64,000 nucleotides of DNA, taken from contig BDDD01002863.1 of the NCBI GenBank assembly GCA_001972305.1, positions 62,001 through 126,000 on the forward strand, read 5' to 3'. A model generated the notes under the pieces. That model had not been told where the DNA came from. It was given only the letters and a program-made list of their open reading frames with translations, and ran no database searches. The stretch is from Cephalotus follicularis. Its lineage: Eukaryota > Streptophyta > Magnoliopsida > Oxalidales > Cephalotaceae. The position numbers and the translations under genes were made by a program. This document shows, piece by piece, positions 11,541-24,119 of the stretch. Every line of letters begins with the position of its first letter. Within the stretch, counting starts at the first letter, position 1.

Positions 11541-12286
11541 CTAGAACATTATTTCCATGGTTTTAACACACCAGGTCATTACCCAATTATCCATGACACA
11601 AACCAGTTCGAATATTCATTTAAATTGCACATGCATATTTACTCCGCATATCACAGCACTCATCACAACAATTCAAGAGATTTCATTTCATCCATTAACA
11701 TGCAATTCATCAATAGCATATCATTATCTTAAAACTCAAAATGCAAGTATAAGAATCATCACTTTCCCCTGCCTTGCTGTTCCAAGTTAGGAACTAGAAA
11801 GTCCACCTCTTTGTGTTCCAAGGGTTGTTCACAGCAGCTCCAAACTCGTCCCAAGTTACAGTCCCAGGAGCTCCAAGGTCCAAGCTCCAAGTGCTCCACA
11901 ATGGTGGTTCTATCTTCTGTCCTTCTTTCTCTGTTCTATCTCTTTTCTCATCGTGTTTAACTGAGGAGGAGGGGAAGGAAGAGGTGTTTTATGCTAACAG
12001 AAATCCTCGCCTTCTCTCTTGCTTCACGTGCACCCATACACACCCGTGCTCTCCCTTCTCTCCTTCTTGTTTTGACTCCTTCCCAATTCTTCTGCAGGTT
12101 ACAGGTGAAGAGGTGGCACATCCCATTGCATGCACCAGGTAAGGAACACATGTTGGAGCATTCCTGGCAACACACCAGCATGATCAACACGTCGCATTAT
12201 GCATGTCAAGAAGCCTGGATGATGCCTCAAAAGTTGCCCCATTGCATGTTATTCTGTCAGTGTATAACGTGACAGATGTTCTTTTC

Positions 12287-12304
12287 AAAGACGTCGACGT
12301 CTTT
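12287..12304. repeat. 18-bp perfect palindrome in H
   Basis: AAAGACGTCGACGTCTTT is identical to its own reverse complement. It contains two overlapping GACGTC sites, the C-box core recognised by plant bZIP factors. It heads a cluster of related copies running to about 12436. A regulatory role is inferred only. Confidence 0.85.
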
Positions 12305-13169
12305 ACTTAGACGTCGATGTCTTTCCTTTTTCATAAGAGGGTGTCGATGTCTTCACCTACATCGACGTGCATGTACATGCATTCACGTGCGCCTTTGTTC
12401 CCATAGGCGTCGACATCTTTCCAAAGACATCGACGCGATTGTCCCAAAATAGCGCTGTTTTGGTTTGACATACACATTTCTTTCCCCAAAACAATATTTA
12501 GGGTTTGGAAACATCTTTGAGGTCGAAATCTCCAATATTTTCATTAATTCAAGATAAGATTACATCTTAAAACGAAATATTACAATAACAAAAATACCGG
12601 GCGTTGCAATTGAAGCCGTAATTATGTTGTGCAAAACGGCTATTAAAGCTAATTTTTAATGTGCGATAGTAAAGCCCAATGTTCGCATTATTATTGCAGT
12701 TATTTTAGTGGCGATCAGATTAATTAATCTCGCGATTTGCCAAAAAAACGGGACCCGGACCTTAATATTTGCTGGTAAAATACAATAAAGAAAAGGGGGG
12801 AAGAAATTAAGAAAGAAAAAAGAAAGAGAAACGGGCGCATAGCACGCCCGTGCAAAGAAGAGAGACAGACGCGAGAGAGGGAGAGGCAGCGGGAGAGACA
12901 GCGGGGGAGAAAGGGAGAGAGTGCGCCAGAGACCATGGCGGAGCTAGCCACCTGACCGGGAGAGCACGGTCGTCAGCCCAGGACCTCCAGCCAATGGTAA
13001 CTTCTCATTTCATCTTCTCTTTTCCTTCTTTTTCTCTTCTCCTTCCCCTTACGTTTTCGCCTCTACTGTGTGAACCACTGCCGGTTAGCATCGCGGATGG
13101 AGGCAGATTTCGTCTAGAAGGCTCGCTCTGTCCATTTTGACCATCGTTGAGGCGTATTTTGGCCGGAAT

Positions 13170-13340
13170 CAATTGACTGAGTCAACTCAGTGAGTCGACT
13201 CACTGCCGCCTAAGACCGTGCATTTGGCACCGAGTCTCGGTGAGTCACGGGCAGTGATGCGTAGGACTGGTGAATGTGTGGTGTTTTTGGGTGGCAATCG
13301 GAGTTGTTGAAGTCCGACGAGTTGACTCAGTGAGTCGAAC
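13170..13340. repeat. GAGTCAACTC palindrome cluster (G 3' LTR)
   Basis: Repeated TGAGTCAACTCAGTGAGTCG and GTTGACTCAGTGAGTCGAAC motifs form imperfect inverted repeats. Equivalents lie in A (37135-37310) and in both B LTRs (50175-50465 and 57395-57690). TGAGTCA is a GCN4-like site and TTGAC a W-box core, so transcription-factor binding is plausible but untested. Confidence 0.65.
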
Positions 13341-14767
13341 TCGCTGTCGCCAGTGACACGGCGTTCGGCGCCGACTCATGGCGAGTCTTGAGCGGTTTTG
13401 AGTTGACCTTTCAATGTGGAACCCGTTTATGGGTGTCGCACAAGCTGGGTGAGTCAGCTAGAATCCGGCCGGCGTTTCGGTGACGGCAATGTTTGGTGTG
13501 CCTTGATCGTAATGCGAACGTGTTGTATATTCAGTGTGAATAAAGAGCGTCTTCGGGGCTGTGGACCTTGAAGAGGTGGACTACGATTCCTAACTGGGAA
13601 TCAGAGGTAGGGGTAATTGTATGGGATTTATACATGCATATTTGAGTTCAATTGTAATGAGTGTTCATTTAATGAAGTGCATGGGTTGAGAATCGTGTGA
13701 TTGGTGTTAGGGTTGCTATGAATAGTTAACCTATCACGCATATTGTGTTTTGCAAAGATTGTGAGTCGGATTACGTGTGTTGTATGCTTTGTATTATATT
13801 GGTCTTGAGGCGTGTTAAAGGAACCATGTTTTGGTTCGCTTAATCGTTGACGCTAAGGAAAGAAGTGTCGACGCTATGGACCGTTATAAGAAGAATGAGC
13901 TCTGTTTTCGCGATAAACGTCGATGCTTGGAGAAAACATCGACACCATGATTCATTGTGTGTGAGAATGGACACGTGTAGTGTTGACGCCTGAGGTTCCT
14001 ACCTCAAAGCGTCGACGCCAATGGGAGAAGTGCTGACGCTTAATGGTCCTTGCCTTGAGTATCGACGCCAAAGGGATGAGACGTTGATGCGAATAGAGCC
14101 CGTTTACATTTCAAGCACATGTTTGCATTGCATATCGTTATGGATTGAAATGTATATAATTGCTAAAGTGTTTATCATTTTATCCAATGGCATTATGGTT
14201 TTGTTATAACCAATATTTTGTATGAAATGTTGTATTTCAAAGATTGAAACGAGGTTTCAAGGAATTGTACAAATTTTGAATAAATATGTTTGGCAAGTAC
14301 TTTATTTTACATAAATTACTTTATGACTGTTTTGGAAAGGACTGTTTTGCATACACCTATATATATAGTTATGATTTCAAGCGTTTATGAAATTATATAC
14401 TACTTGAAACATAATTGATTGGATTGATTGATTGTTGAGCTTTCCTAGCACCACGGGATGGTTAGCCGTGTGCTTTCCAAGCTCGGGTCTGATTAGCATC
14501 AATGATTGATGGATTGTGATGGGAATTCCTCATTAGTTACTAAACACAGAGTGGAAGTAACTAGGAATTTCACATGTGTTGGCTGCTAAACACGAAGTGG
14601 AAGTAGCTGGGTTTTCCCGTACAATGGTTACTAAAAGTAGAGCGGAAGTAACTGGGCAACTAAACAAGAGTGGAAGTAGGTAGGGACTCCCACATTCGGC
14701 GGTTACTAAACGCAAAGCGGAAGTACTGGGTTACTAAACACATAGTGGAAGTGACCGGGTGCTAAAC

Positions 14768-17206
14768 TGTAATAACCGCAAACTCAATCCGTGTACATTG
14801 TAATATTGATGAATAAAGTGTGCACTTACTTGAATTTAATGTCCAATTATTATACGAATTATGGTCGCTAGTTTAATTGAGCAAAATGGGCCTAAATAAC
14901 TAAAAACAGTCATCGACAGCCGATTGTCACAGGGGAACAGTCGACTGTCTGATGCTTGAGTGGACAGTCGACTGGATGGGTACAGAACAGGTGTCTGTGC
15001 ATGCCTGTGAGACTGAATCAAAGGGGCATTGCATGAGGGACAAGTGTTAGGTGAAGTCACCAACTGCCAGAGAATGCAAAAAGGCATGCTTGCATGTCTT
15101 CTATCCCTTCTGCAACCTGCAGACATAGGATGAGAAGAGAGAAAGTAAAGGTAAGCAAAATGCATGTGAGAGAGAGAAGGAAATGAGAGAAACTGAGTAA
15201 GGAAATCTGGAGAATTCAAGGGTCCCTGAGCTTTATATCAGCTGTCCAGGAGCAGAATGTGTGTTAGAAAACACTAAGAATCTAGGAGGGCTTGCTGAAG
15301 GAGTGTTGGAGCTTGCATGTTGAAGGATTAGAGCTCAAAGAAGGAGTTGGAGCTTGATTCCTGGTAAGCCTCCAATCTGGATTATTGTTGAAGTTGTAAA
15401 CTAACAGTAGCACATATGGCTTACTTGTCTTCTGTCCATAATGCTATAACTAGAAATGGTAATGAGAGGGATTAAGAAATAATGGATGTGAAGCTAAGGG
15501 AATTGTTGATAATTTTAATTTGGATTATAGATGTTGATTTGTTATCATGTTATAAACTTACTGATTCCCTTAAGTATATATATACCTTTTGTTCACACGT
15601 TTAAGATCAAAGAATCTGGAAGAAAAAGATATATTGACCAAGAGTCCAAGAGGAAGTTGTAAAATGGAAGTTTAAGACTTAAGGAATTGATAATAGGCTA
15701 CTGTTGAAGTAGTAATTGTAACTGATAATTAGTCAAACCTGCTGGTTAAGGACTGAACCTTCATGCATGCACTGCATAGATTATATTCTACTGGATTTTT
15801 GAAGCTTTGGTTGGTGGAAAAGCTTGGGAACTCAAAGAGAAAGATCAATTCCAATTGATCCTGGGATAGCAATTGAGGTAGGGGTAATGACATATTTTGG
15901 AAGATATGAGTATGCATGTCATGTATGTTTATTTTCTGTACGATTGCATGTGTTGAATCAGTTAGAAATTGAACATTGAAATACATAACCTGCTACTGCC
16001 TGCGTTTCTGGGCAGCAGCAGTCGACTACTCAACTCTATCCAGTCGACTGTTAAGACAAAACAGTCGATTGCTCAACCAAAACAGTCAACTGTTCTTAAG
16101 AACAGCCGACTGTCCTGGGCTAAAGTTCTGGTATAGGTCATGTGTGGACTTTAATTTGAATTGTTACTGACTTGCTACTGTTTCTGTATATGCTACTGTT
16201 AATTAGTATATACTAGTGTTTGTTATAAACCCTACTCTTTCCATATTTCCAAAGATTGAAAAAACTAAGTGCTATAAGAACCATTAATGATTTCAACTAT
16301 CATTTTCAAATGAAACCTAATGATTACTGTTTTCCTCCAAATGAGGGGTACTGATAAATGAACTGTTTAAAAGTGTTCTAAAAGGAAGGCTACTACTATA
16401 TTATAGTGATATACTGATTGTAATGTTTGTCATTGAATAGTTCCGTGGTCGAGTGATGGGAAGATATCACTGATTAAGGCGGTGAGCCTACGTGCTAGGA
16501 GTTGGCTAGTGCTGATTCACCATACTGGTCTGCATCGCAGACCTTGTACTGTTAACTCCCGCTAAATGCCTGCAGTACTGTTAACCTCCTATCATCAGCG
16601 GAGTTGGGGTGATAGCTAGGTGGCTCGACGTAGGCTAGGGGTTAGCGACGTCTTGATGCCCAATACTGGTCTTCGGACAACCACTGGATTGATTGATTGT
16701 ACCCTTGTGCGGTATTCCTGCATTGTATTGTCTATGGCCAATTGGCATGGTTGCTTATATATTGGAATACTTAAATGTTATTTTAAATATAAACTGTCAT
16801 ACATGTTGTATCCATATATTCCTTAGCATGCATTATCTTCCTACTTAGCCAAGTGAGGACAATGGCTAACCCCTACAATTTCAGATTAAGCAAGGACGTT
16901 CGGAGAGTGCTACTGAAGCTTGAAGAGCTTTTACTTACTATCTTCAGGTGGTTATTTGTTATGATGTACTGTATTTTGGTATGAACGGTTCATATCCTGT
17001 CATTGTTGTATTTCCTTATGTATATGGATATTTGAGTTGATTTGTACCCGCACGTAGTATGGGATGCGTGCGGATGACTTATGTTTTATAATCCAGATGA
17101 CTGCTTTCGCTTAAGTATTTGATTTGTTATGAGAATGCTGGATTATTATGCTTATTCCTGATATCACCATATATGTTGTCTAAGTATTGAATAACGGGGT
17201 GTGGCA
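14768..17206 (+). mobile_element. Solo LTR X, copy 2 (passenger in G 3' LTR)
   Basis: It starts TGTAATAACCGC and ends CGGGGTGTGGCA (terminal GACA changed to GGCA). Flanks are TAAAC (14763-14767) and TAAAG (17207-17211), the same target site as copy 1. It has about 280 extra bases near 15570-15850, bounded by short ATTCC/AATTCCAATTGAT similarity. CAGTCGACTG clusters lie at 14918-14975 and 16015-16112. Confidence 0.85.
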
Positions 17207-18346
17207 TAAAGACAGAGTGGAAGCATCCCTGAATGGATTGTTTTTCCGATGTGACTGATTGATTGTTGTGGCGGTTACTAAACGCAGAGCCTAAGTAACC
17301 AGGTTGATAAACACAGAGTGGAAGTGACTGGGTGCTAAACACAGAGTGGAAGCATCCCCGTTGAAAGTGTTTTTCTTTGTGGCATGATTGATTGATTGAT
17401 GATTGATTGACTAAGTGATTGTTTGTCCGTTGTGACAGGTTGGACTGTATTGGATTGGTTGTCCGTTGTGACATGTTTGACTCGATTGATAGGTCTTCAG
17501 TGACCTGATTGATACTTTGTATGGTTATAGCCACTTGGCATAGTTGTACCTTTTGGCTTGTATACATATATACATACATATATATATATATGTATATACA
17601 TATCGCGTATTGCATCATGGTGCATTCATTTCATGGCACTCATTATCATTGAGTCCCGAAGTGCATTATATTTTCTCTACTTAGCCGAGTAAGGACAAAG
17701 GCTAACCCCCTACATTTTAGGTTGATGCAGCGGATTGTCACCGTTGGGCTTTGGGTAGCGAAGTGAAGTTTAAACTGTGTTTTCCTCTGAGGAATGTTTA
17801 AATTTTTTGTGGTAATAATGAATTGTCCTTATGTTGTATTTACTTTGAGAAATGTTTACTTTTGAGATTACTGTATTGGTGTTTTAATGTAACTAATCGA
17901 ATATCAGATCACTCTCAGTTTGAGGGCTTTTGACAATGGTTATAAGATGATAAATGCTAGTATCATGTAGTATGGGATGAATGATACGTGTGGTTTCAGC
18001 TTATGATTCATATGCTTCCGCAAGATACTATGTTTTGAAAAGTTTCAATTTATACGTAAATTGCAATAAGCTGAATATATGTTGATTTCCATAACCTAAA
18101 TGTTGTTCAATGGAAAGTGTGACAACAGTGGTATGTTAGGGACTCCCACATTCGGTGGTTACTAAACGCAGAGCGGAAGTAACGGGGTAACTAAACACAG
18201 AGTGGAAGTGACACGGTGCTAAACACAGAGTGGAAGCATCCCTGAATGGATTGTTTGTTCGATGTGACTGATTGATTGTTGTGGCGGTTAATAAACGCAG
18301 AGCAGAAGAAACCGGGTTGCTAAACATAGAGTGGAAGTGACCGGGT

Positions 18347-18545
18347 NNNNNNNNNNNNNNNNNNNNNNNNNNNNNNNNNNNNNNNNNNNNNNNNNNNNNN
18401 NNNNNNNNNNNNNNNNNNNNNNNNNNNNNNNNNNNNNNNNNNNNNNNNNNNNNNNNNNNNNNNNNNNNNNNNNNNNNNNNNNNNNNNNNNNNNNNNNNNN
18501 NNNNNNNNNNNNNNNNNNNNNNNNNNNNNNNNNNNNNNNNNNNNN
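18347..18545. other. Assembly gap (199 N) inside the tandem array
   Basis: A run of N interrupts a terminal unit after GTGACCGGGT and resumes inside the unit tail (TGATTCATATGC). About 850 bases would be expected for a full unit here, so the gap size is probably not real. Confidence 0.9.
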
Positions 18546-19210
18546 TGATTCATATGCTTCCGCAAGATACTATGTTTTGAAAAGTTTCAATTTATACGTA
18601 AATTGCAATAAGCTGAATATATGTTGATTGCCATAACCTAAATGTTGTTTGATGGAAACGGGGTGTGACAACATTGGTATGTTAGGGACTCCCACATTAG
18701 GTGGTTACTAAACGCAGAGCGGAAGTAACGGGGTAACTAAACATAGAGTGGAAGTGACCGGGTGCTAAACACATAGTGGAAGCAACCCTGAATGGATTGT
18801 TTGTTCGATCTAACTGATTGATTGTTGTGGCGGTTAATAAACGCAGAGCTGAAGAAACCGGGTTGCTAAACACATAGTGGAAGTGACCGGGTGCTAAACA
18901 CAGAGTGGAAGCATCCCCGTTTAAGGTGTTGTCATTTGTGGCATGATAAATCGATTGATGATTGATTGACTGAGTGATTGTTTGTCCATTGTGACATGTT
19001 TGATTGTATTGGATTGGTTGTCTGTTGTGACATGTTTGACTGTATCGGATTGTTTTGTCCGGCGTGACATGACTGTATTGGATTGGGTTGATTTGTCCTC
19101 CGTGACATGTTTGACTGGATTGATGGGTCCGCAGTGACCTGATTGATATTTGTATGGTTATAGCCACTTGGCATAGTCGTACCTTTTGGCCTGTATACAT
19201 ATATACGTAC

Positions 19211-19217
<7 letters not shown>

Positions 19218-19242
<25 letters not shown>
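19218..19242 (+). repeat. (TG)n microsatellite
   Basis: Twelve and a half TG dinucleotides within a terminal unit. The homologous position in other units is short TA/TG-rich sequence, so this expansion is specific to one unit. Confidence 0.9.
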
Positions 19243-21388
19243 CTGTATACATATCGCGTGTTGCATCATGGTGCATTCATTTCATGGCATTCATTATCAT
19301 TGAATCCCGAAGTGCATTATATTTTCTCTACTTAGCCGAGTAAGGATAAATGCCAACCCCTACATTTCAGGTTCATGCAGCCGATTGTCACCGTTGGGCT
19401 TTGGGTAACGAAGTGAAGTTTAAATTGTGTTTTCCTCCGAGGAATGTTTAAATTAGTTGTTGTAATAATGAATTGTCCTTATGTTGTATTTTCTTTGAGA
19501 AATGTTTACTTTTGAGATTACTGATTAGTCTTTTAATGTAACTGATCGAATATCAGATCTCGCTCCGTTTGAGGGCTTTTGACAATGGTTATAAGATGAT
19601 AAATGCTAATATATGTACTATGGGATGCATGATACGTGTGGTTTCAGCTTATGATTCATATCCTTCCGCAAGATACTATGTCTTCAAAAGTTTCAATTTA
19701 TTCGTAACTTGCAATAAGCTGAATATATGTTGATTGTCATAACCTAAATGTTGTTTGATGGAAACGGGGTGTGACAACAGTGGTATACTAGGGTCTCCCA
19801 CATTCGGCGGTTACTAAAAGCAGAGCGGAAATAACCGGGTTACTAAACACAGAGTGGAAGTGACCGGGTGCTAAACACAGAGTGGAAGCATCCCTGAATG
19901 GATTGTTTGTCCGATGTGACTGATTGATTGTTGTCGCGATCACTAAACGCAAAGCTGAAGTAGCCGGGTTGCTAAACATAGAGTGGAAGTGACCGGGTGC
20001 TAAACACATAGTGGAAGTGATCGGGTGCTAAACACAGAGTGGAAGCATCCCCGTTTAAAGTGTTGTCCTTTGTGGCATGATTGATCGATTTATGATTGAT
20101 TAACTGAGTGATTGTTTGTCCATTGTGACATGTTTGATTGTATTGGATTGGTTGTCCGTTGTGACATGTTTGATTGTATCGGATTGTTTTGTCCGCCGTG
20201 ACACGACTCTATTGGATTGGATTGATTTGTCCTCTGTGTCATGTTTGACTAGATTGATGGGTTCGCAATGACCTGATTGATAATTTGTATGGTTATAGCC
20301 ACTTGGCATAGTCGTACCTTTTGGCCTGTATACATATATATGCACATATATATATATGTACATACATATCGTGTATTGCATCATGGTGCATTCATTTCAG
20401 GGCATTCATTATCATTGAGTCCCGAAGTGCATTATATTTTCTCTACTTAGCCAAGTGATGACAAAGGCTAACCCCCTACATTTCAGGTTGATGCAGCGGA
20501 TTGTCGCCGTTGGGCTTTGGGTCGTGACGTGAAGTTTAAATTGTGTTTTCCTCCGAGGAATGTTTAAATTAGTTATTGTAATAATGAATTGTCCTTATCT
20601 TATATTTACTTTGATAAATGTTTACTTTTGAGATTACTGTATTGGTGTTTTAATGTAACTGATCGAATATCAGATCACGCTCCATTTGAGGGCTTTTGAC
20701 AATGGTTATAAGATGATAAATGCTAGTATCATGTAGTATGGGATGCATGATACGTGTGGTTTCAGCTTATGATTCATATGCTTCTGCAAGATACTATGTT
20801 TTGAAAAGTTTCAATTTATTCGTAAATTGCAATAAGTTGAATATATGTTGATTGCCATAACCTAAATGATGTTTGATGGAAACGGTGTGTGACACCAGCG
20901 CTGCTTCTTTGCTCGGCAAAAGTAACAACAAAAGCTTACTTTCTATACATCAAAAGAATACCATAGAATCTCTTGCTTTAACATATCATAAGCTCTCGGC
21001 TACTCTACAACCAAAAGAAGGTAGAGGAACCCAAAAGAATGCCCAATGCAATGCAAAGCTAAACGCCCGAGCTGCTTCCCAAGGTGCTGAGCGCAAAATA
21101 ACCTTAGCTGAAGCTTTCTAGTGCTGGTCTAGAGGAACTCCTTCAGCTGGCTGGTCTGCAAAACAATCTGTGAGGGGATTAGTCAAACTGACTAAGTGAC
21201 TGAGAACAAATCATCCTTTGATGTATTCTTAGAAAGGAATGCACTGAAGAAAGCTTACCATGAACATGAGTAAACATCCCAACTGCAGAAGTGACTGTAA
21301 ACAACAATTATGTCATGGCATACAATAAAGAAACGCTCAAAGTAATTGAAAAGAACTTACTCTTTTCTCTGCTTAGCTGATACTAGTG

Positions 21389-24119
21389 TGTAATACTCTG
21401 GTTGCCTGTACGTATTTTCTTACGGGTTTTATTTGTTTCGTTTAAGTATTTGTATGTCTATGTTGGGTTTATGCTTTTGGACTGACTGATACCAGCCTTT
21501 GTTTTGGGCTTGTTAGTATGGGCATTTTGTTGGGTAAATTTAGTTGTATTATTAATATTATAAAAATAATTGATTAATACTTAATTACTATCTTGTATTT
21601 ACAAAATGATTTATTAAAATTGTATTTCTAGAAATTGCATTTAAAATAAAATCCTTTATTCTTAATTCTTTCCTTTTTCTCTCAAACTCTCCCTCTCTTT
21701 CACAACATCTCTCTCCCTCTCAAACACTCTCTCCCGTATCTCTATCTTCTTTCCTTCTTATCTCCCCAAAAATCAGTTTCTTTTCCTTATCCAGCAGATC
21801 GGATTTTCCCCTTTTGCTATCTTTTCCGTTTTGGTCTCTTCTTGCTATATATGTATGTCAAAGTCTTCGTTTCTGCCGCATCTCTTTGCTGCCGAACCTG
21901 CCATTGGAAGAGTCATCGTGTTCTTGGTGTTTTTGCTTCATTAAACAGGTTAGTTCTTCATGGTTTCAATATAGGAATCGTTGTTGGCAATGTTGGTATA
22001 GTTGGCAGGCTTGAATTTTTATGCCTTCCTTTCGTTTTTCTTTTGATCAGCCATTGTGTCATTCGTATTGGTGTTCCTGCAACTGTTTCTGACATCCAAA
22101 CAGGTTGGTTTTCTATATTGTTATGTCTTGGCAATTGGTTTTGGATTGTTGCCATCGAGATTTTTGTATATTGGTTGCTAGAGGAGTAGTTTTGATTTCT
22201 ACTTCCTGCTTTCTGTCAATAATAATTCCTGTGGTTTTAACGATCTGTAGTCACATAGGACATGTTATGTAATCTGGTTTTGATGCATGTGATCATCATA
22301 AATTGACAGAATTGAAAGTATGCAATTGTATGTTATGGTTTAGAGTCCCTGTCACCTTAAACAATTTTCTGTCAATATGCCTTTGTCGAATTCTGTGTTG
22401 TAACAATGTTTTACATGCCATGTGAAGTTGTTTTGCATGTTGGTAATCTTCTGGTGTCGAAAAATCCAAGTCTTGGTTGCTAAATTTGCACAAAACCGCA
22501 CTGAACTGCTGTTCTGTCACCAGAACAGTCAACTGCCCATATGAACAAGTCGACTGTCTAGTTTGAGTAGTCGACTGCATTGTGCAAACAGTCGACTGTC
22601 TTGTGTTAAGTAGTCGGCTGGACCCCTGATTCAGTCGACTGCTTGCATGTCCAGGTTGAGTAGTCGACTGGCCCTGTTGTGTAGTCGACTACCACCCCTT
22701 GTTAGTCGACTGGATTTTTGAAACAGTCGGCTGGAATGTCTTGTAGCTTTCTGTTTTCATCCGTTTATTCTTCCGATGATCCAGGTTTATTTCTAAACAT
22801 CGTTATGATTCTGTTTTATGCTCAAAATGAATTTTAGACCCTTATATGAATGTTTTCGTATTGTATAGATTGTTGTGCTACGTGGGACTTTTTAAATTAT
22901 CAGTTATTCGTAAGCTTATCTGTGATCGCACAAGGTACGGATTTTTCGTTCCTTGAGACACTCTTACTGTTTGAATTCTGTTTTGAGATTAAATACAGAT
23001 TCTGGTTTTGTTATCATTTGGTTTTACGAATATGCTTCCTTTTGGTTTATGAATTTCGTATATTTGGATTTTGAAAATAAAGTCATTTGATATTTTATGA
23101 GGTAAATATTCTGACTTCATCAAATCAGTTATGATGTGTTTACGAAATGATATGCAATCATCTCTTTATTGTGAAATTAAATGAGTTGATTTTCCGATTA
23201 TGAAAGCATGTGTTTATATCGTTTGACAACGATCTATGATTATGTTTTGGGAACCTTTTCTATGTATTTTAAATGATTTGATGAAATCATAATTTTTGAA
23301 ATGGTGATATACTGAGCTTTTATAACCACCTATGGGGGTACCATAGCCATGCTGTGGGCCTGGCACGGAGGCATGACACTTTCCGTAACGGTGTGATTAG
23401 TTTACGGCGTCTCTCTGTGATATCCTTGGATAGGATTTGTGATAGAGGCGTATGGATCGATCCTAGTTATATGTTTTTGGGATATGTTTTATGGGAATTG
23501 TTTGTGTAGTGCCGTATACTGCAATTCCATTTGGCAATGTGGGTGTTGCGAACCCCTTGCTACTATATGATATGTTTTGGTGCTCAGTTATGGATCCTAT
23601 GTTTTGAAAAGGTACACTTCATGGTTTTCAAAGTTATGAACTTGGTTTATATGTTTTGCCGTGGGCATTTACAAAGTATGTTTAAATTATTTTATTGCTT
23701 AAGATTTCTGCTTTAAAGTACTTTTGAAATCTTCTTGCTTTAAAATATGGTTTACTGTTTTATATTCTATATCCGTACTGAGGTTTGCTCAGCCGTGTTT
23801 TTGTTTCCATGCGGCAGGTTATTAGGAGCAAAGGGGCAATGTGTGATGAGAGTCACTCCCATATGTATGAGGATCGTCTAGTAGCTGATCCCATTATGTT
23901 ATGTGGTCGTAGTGGAACCCGTTAATTAAACAATATGTTAATTTCGTTTTATGACTTTTGGATTATGCATAAGTTTTAGTTTATGATCAGTTTTTATATG
24001 TTTTGGATATGCTTTAAACCATCACGTTTTTAATAAAGATGAACGTTTTTAATATGATATGTTATGTTTAGTTCCGCTATATGCACCTGTGGCGACTCCC
24101 ACATATCGGGGGTGTTACA
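21389..24119 (+). mobile_element. Solo LTR E (TSD TAGTG)
   Basis: It starts TGTAATACTCTGG and ends CGGGGGTGTTACA, with perfect TAGTG duplications at 21384-21388 and 24120-24124. There is no internal region. In order it has a CT-rich segment (21665-21775), a TATA-like CTATATATG near 21846, a CAGTCGACTG cluster (22524-22733) and an AT-rich tail. It belongs to the same family as D, which lies in opposite orientation 1.3 kb away; for example the stretch around 23370-23470 matches the reverse complement of about 26050-26175. Confidence 0.92.
22524..22733. repeat. CAGTCGACTG palindrome cluster (E)
   Basis: About eleven copies of AGTCGACTG or one-base variants (AGTCAACTG, AGTCGGCTG) lie within 210 bases, separated by 10-25 bases of unrelated sequence. 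The equivalent in D is 26941-27133. Confidence 0.8.

Larger units (their letters stand above)
9917..12608 (-). mobile_element. Solo LTR H (TSD ATTGA)
   Basis: In its own sense (minus strand) it starts TGCAACGCCCGG and ends AAACGGGGTGTGACA, an end very like that of G. It is flanked by perfect ATTGA duplications at 9912-9916 and 12609-12613. It has no internal region, primer site or polypurine tract, so it is a solo LTR left by LTR-LTR recombination. It also shows a TTAGCCGAGTGAGGACAAAGG block (reverse complement at 10311-10331) common to the terminal units of G. It contains rich GTCGACGT/ATCGACGTC clusters at 11107-11540 and 12287-12436. Confidence 0.92.
2384..20894 (+). mobile_element. Element G: giant-LTR, gag-only Ty3/gypsy-type element
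   Basis: G consists of a 5' LTR (to 7699), a primer-binding site at 7701, a short internal region with a broken gag, a polypurine tract at 9799-9811 and a 3' LTR from 9812 to 20894. With nested H and X removed, the 3' LTR is still about 5.9 kb, against only 2.1 kb of internal sequence. This resembles non-autonomous LARD or TR-GAG elements. The polypurine tract and the LTR start (TGTAACGCCCCAGAATTT) closely resemble those of B (TGTAAGGCCCCGAATTTT), so B-like elements may have supplied pol in trans. The left end lies outside the window. The base after 20894 begins CCAGC, whose duplicate cannot be checked. Confidence 0.8.
9812..20894 (+). mobile_element. G 3' LTR with nested H, passenger X and expanded terminal units
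   Basis: It begins TGTAACGCCCCAG directly after the polypurine tract and ends GTGTGTGACA. Insertion H occupies 9917-12608 and passenger X 14768-17206. The LTR resumes at 12614 with sequence related to the upstream parts of the A and B LTRs (ATTATGTTGTGCAAAACGG, GTTATTTTAGTGGCG, TTTGCTGGTAAA). It contains a GA tract (12845-12930), a GAGTC palindrome cluster (13170-13340) and a GTCGACGC cluster (13845-14095). Confidence 0.85.
17207..20894 (+). repeat. Four tandem terminal units at the end of the G 3' LTR
   Basis: Unit boundaries fall at TGTGACA/ACAGTGGTAT junctions: 17207-18124, 18125-18670 (truncated by the N gap), 18671-19776 and 19777-20894. Each repeats the order minisatellite, GTGACATG minisatellite, TA/TG microsatellite, TTAGCC hairpin, LTR tail. 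The 5' LTR has only two units, so the array expanded or contracted after insertion. The true copy number may be larger because of the gap. Confidence 0.8.

Noticed and set aside
20873-21121. 82-codon frame at the G-F junction
   Set aside because: It begins inside the end of G's LTR and crosses into F, so it cannot be an ancestral gene; no family resemblance.
21842-22189. 115-codon hydrophobic frame in solo LTR E
   Set aside because: Lies entirely in an LTR with exact target duplications; the homologous part of D does not keep the frame; no domain recognised.
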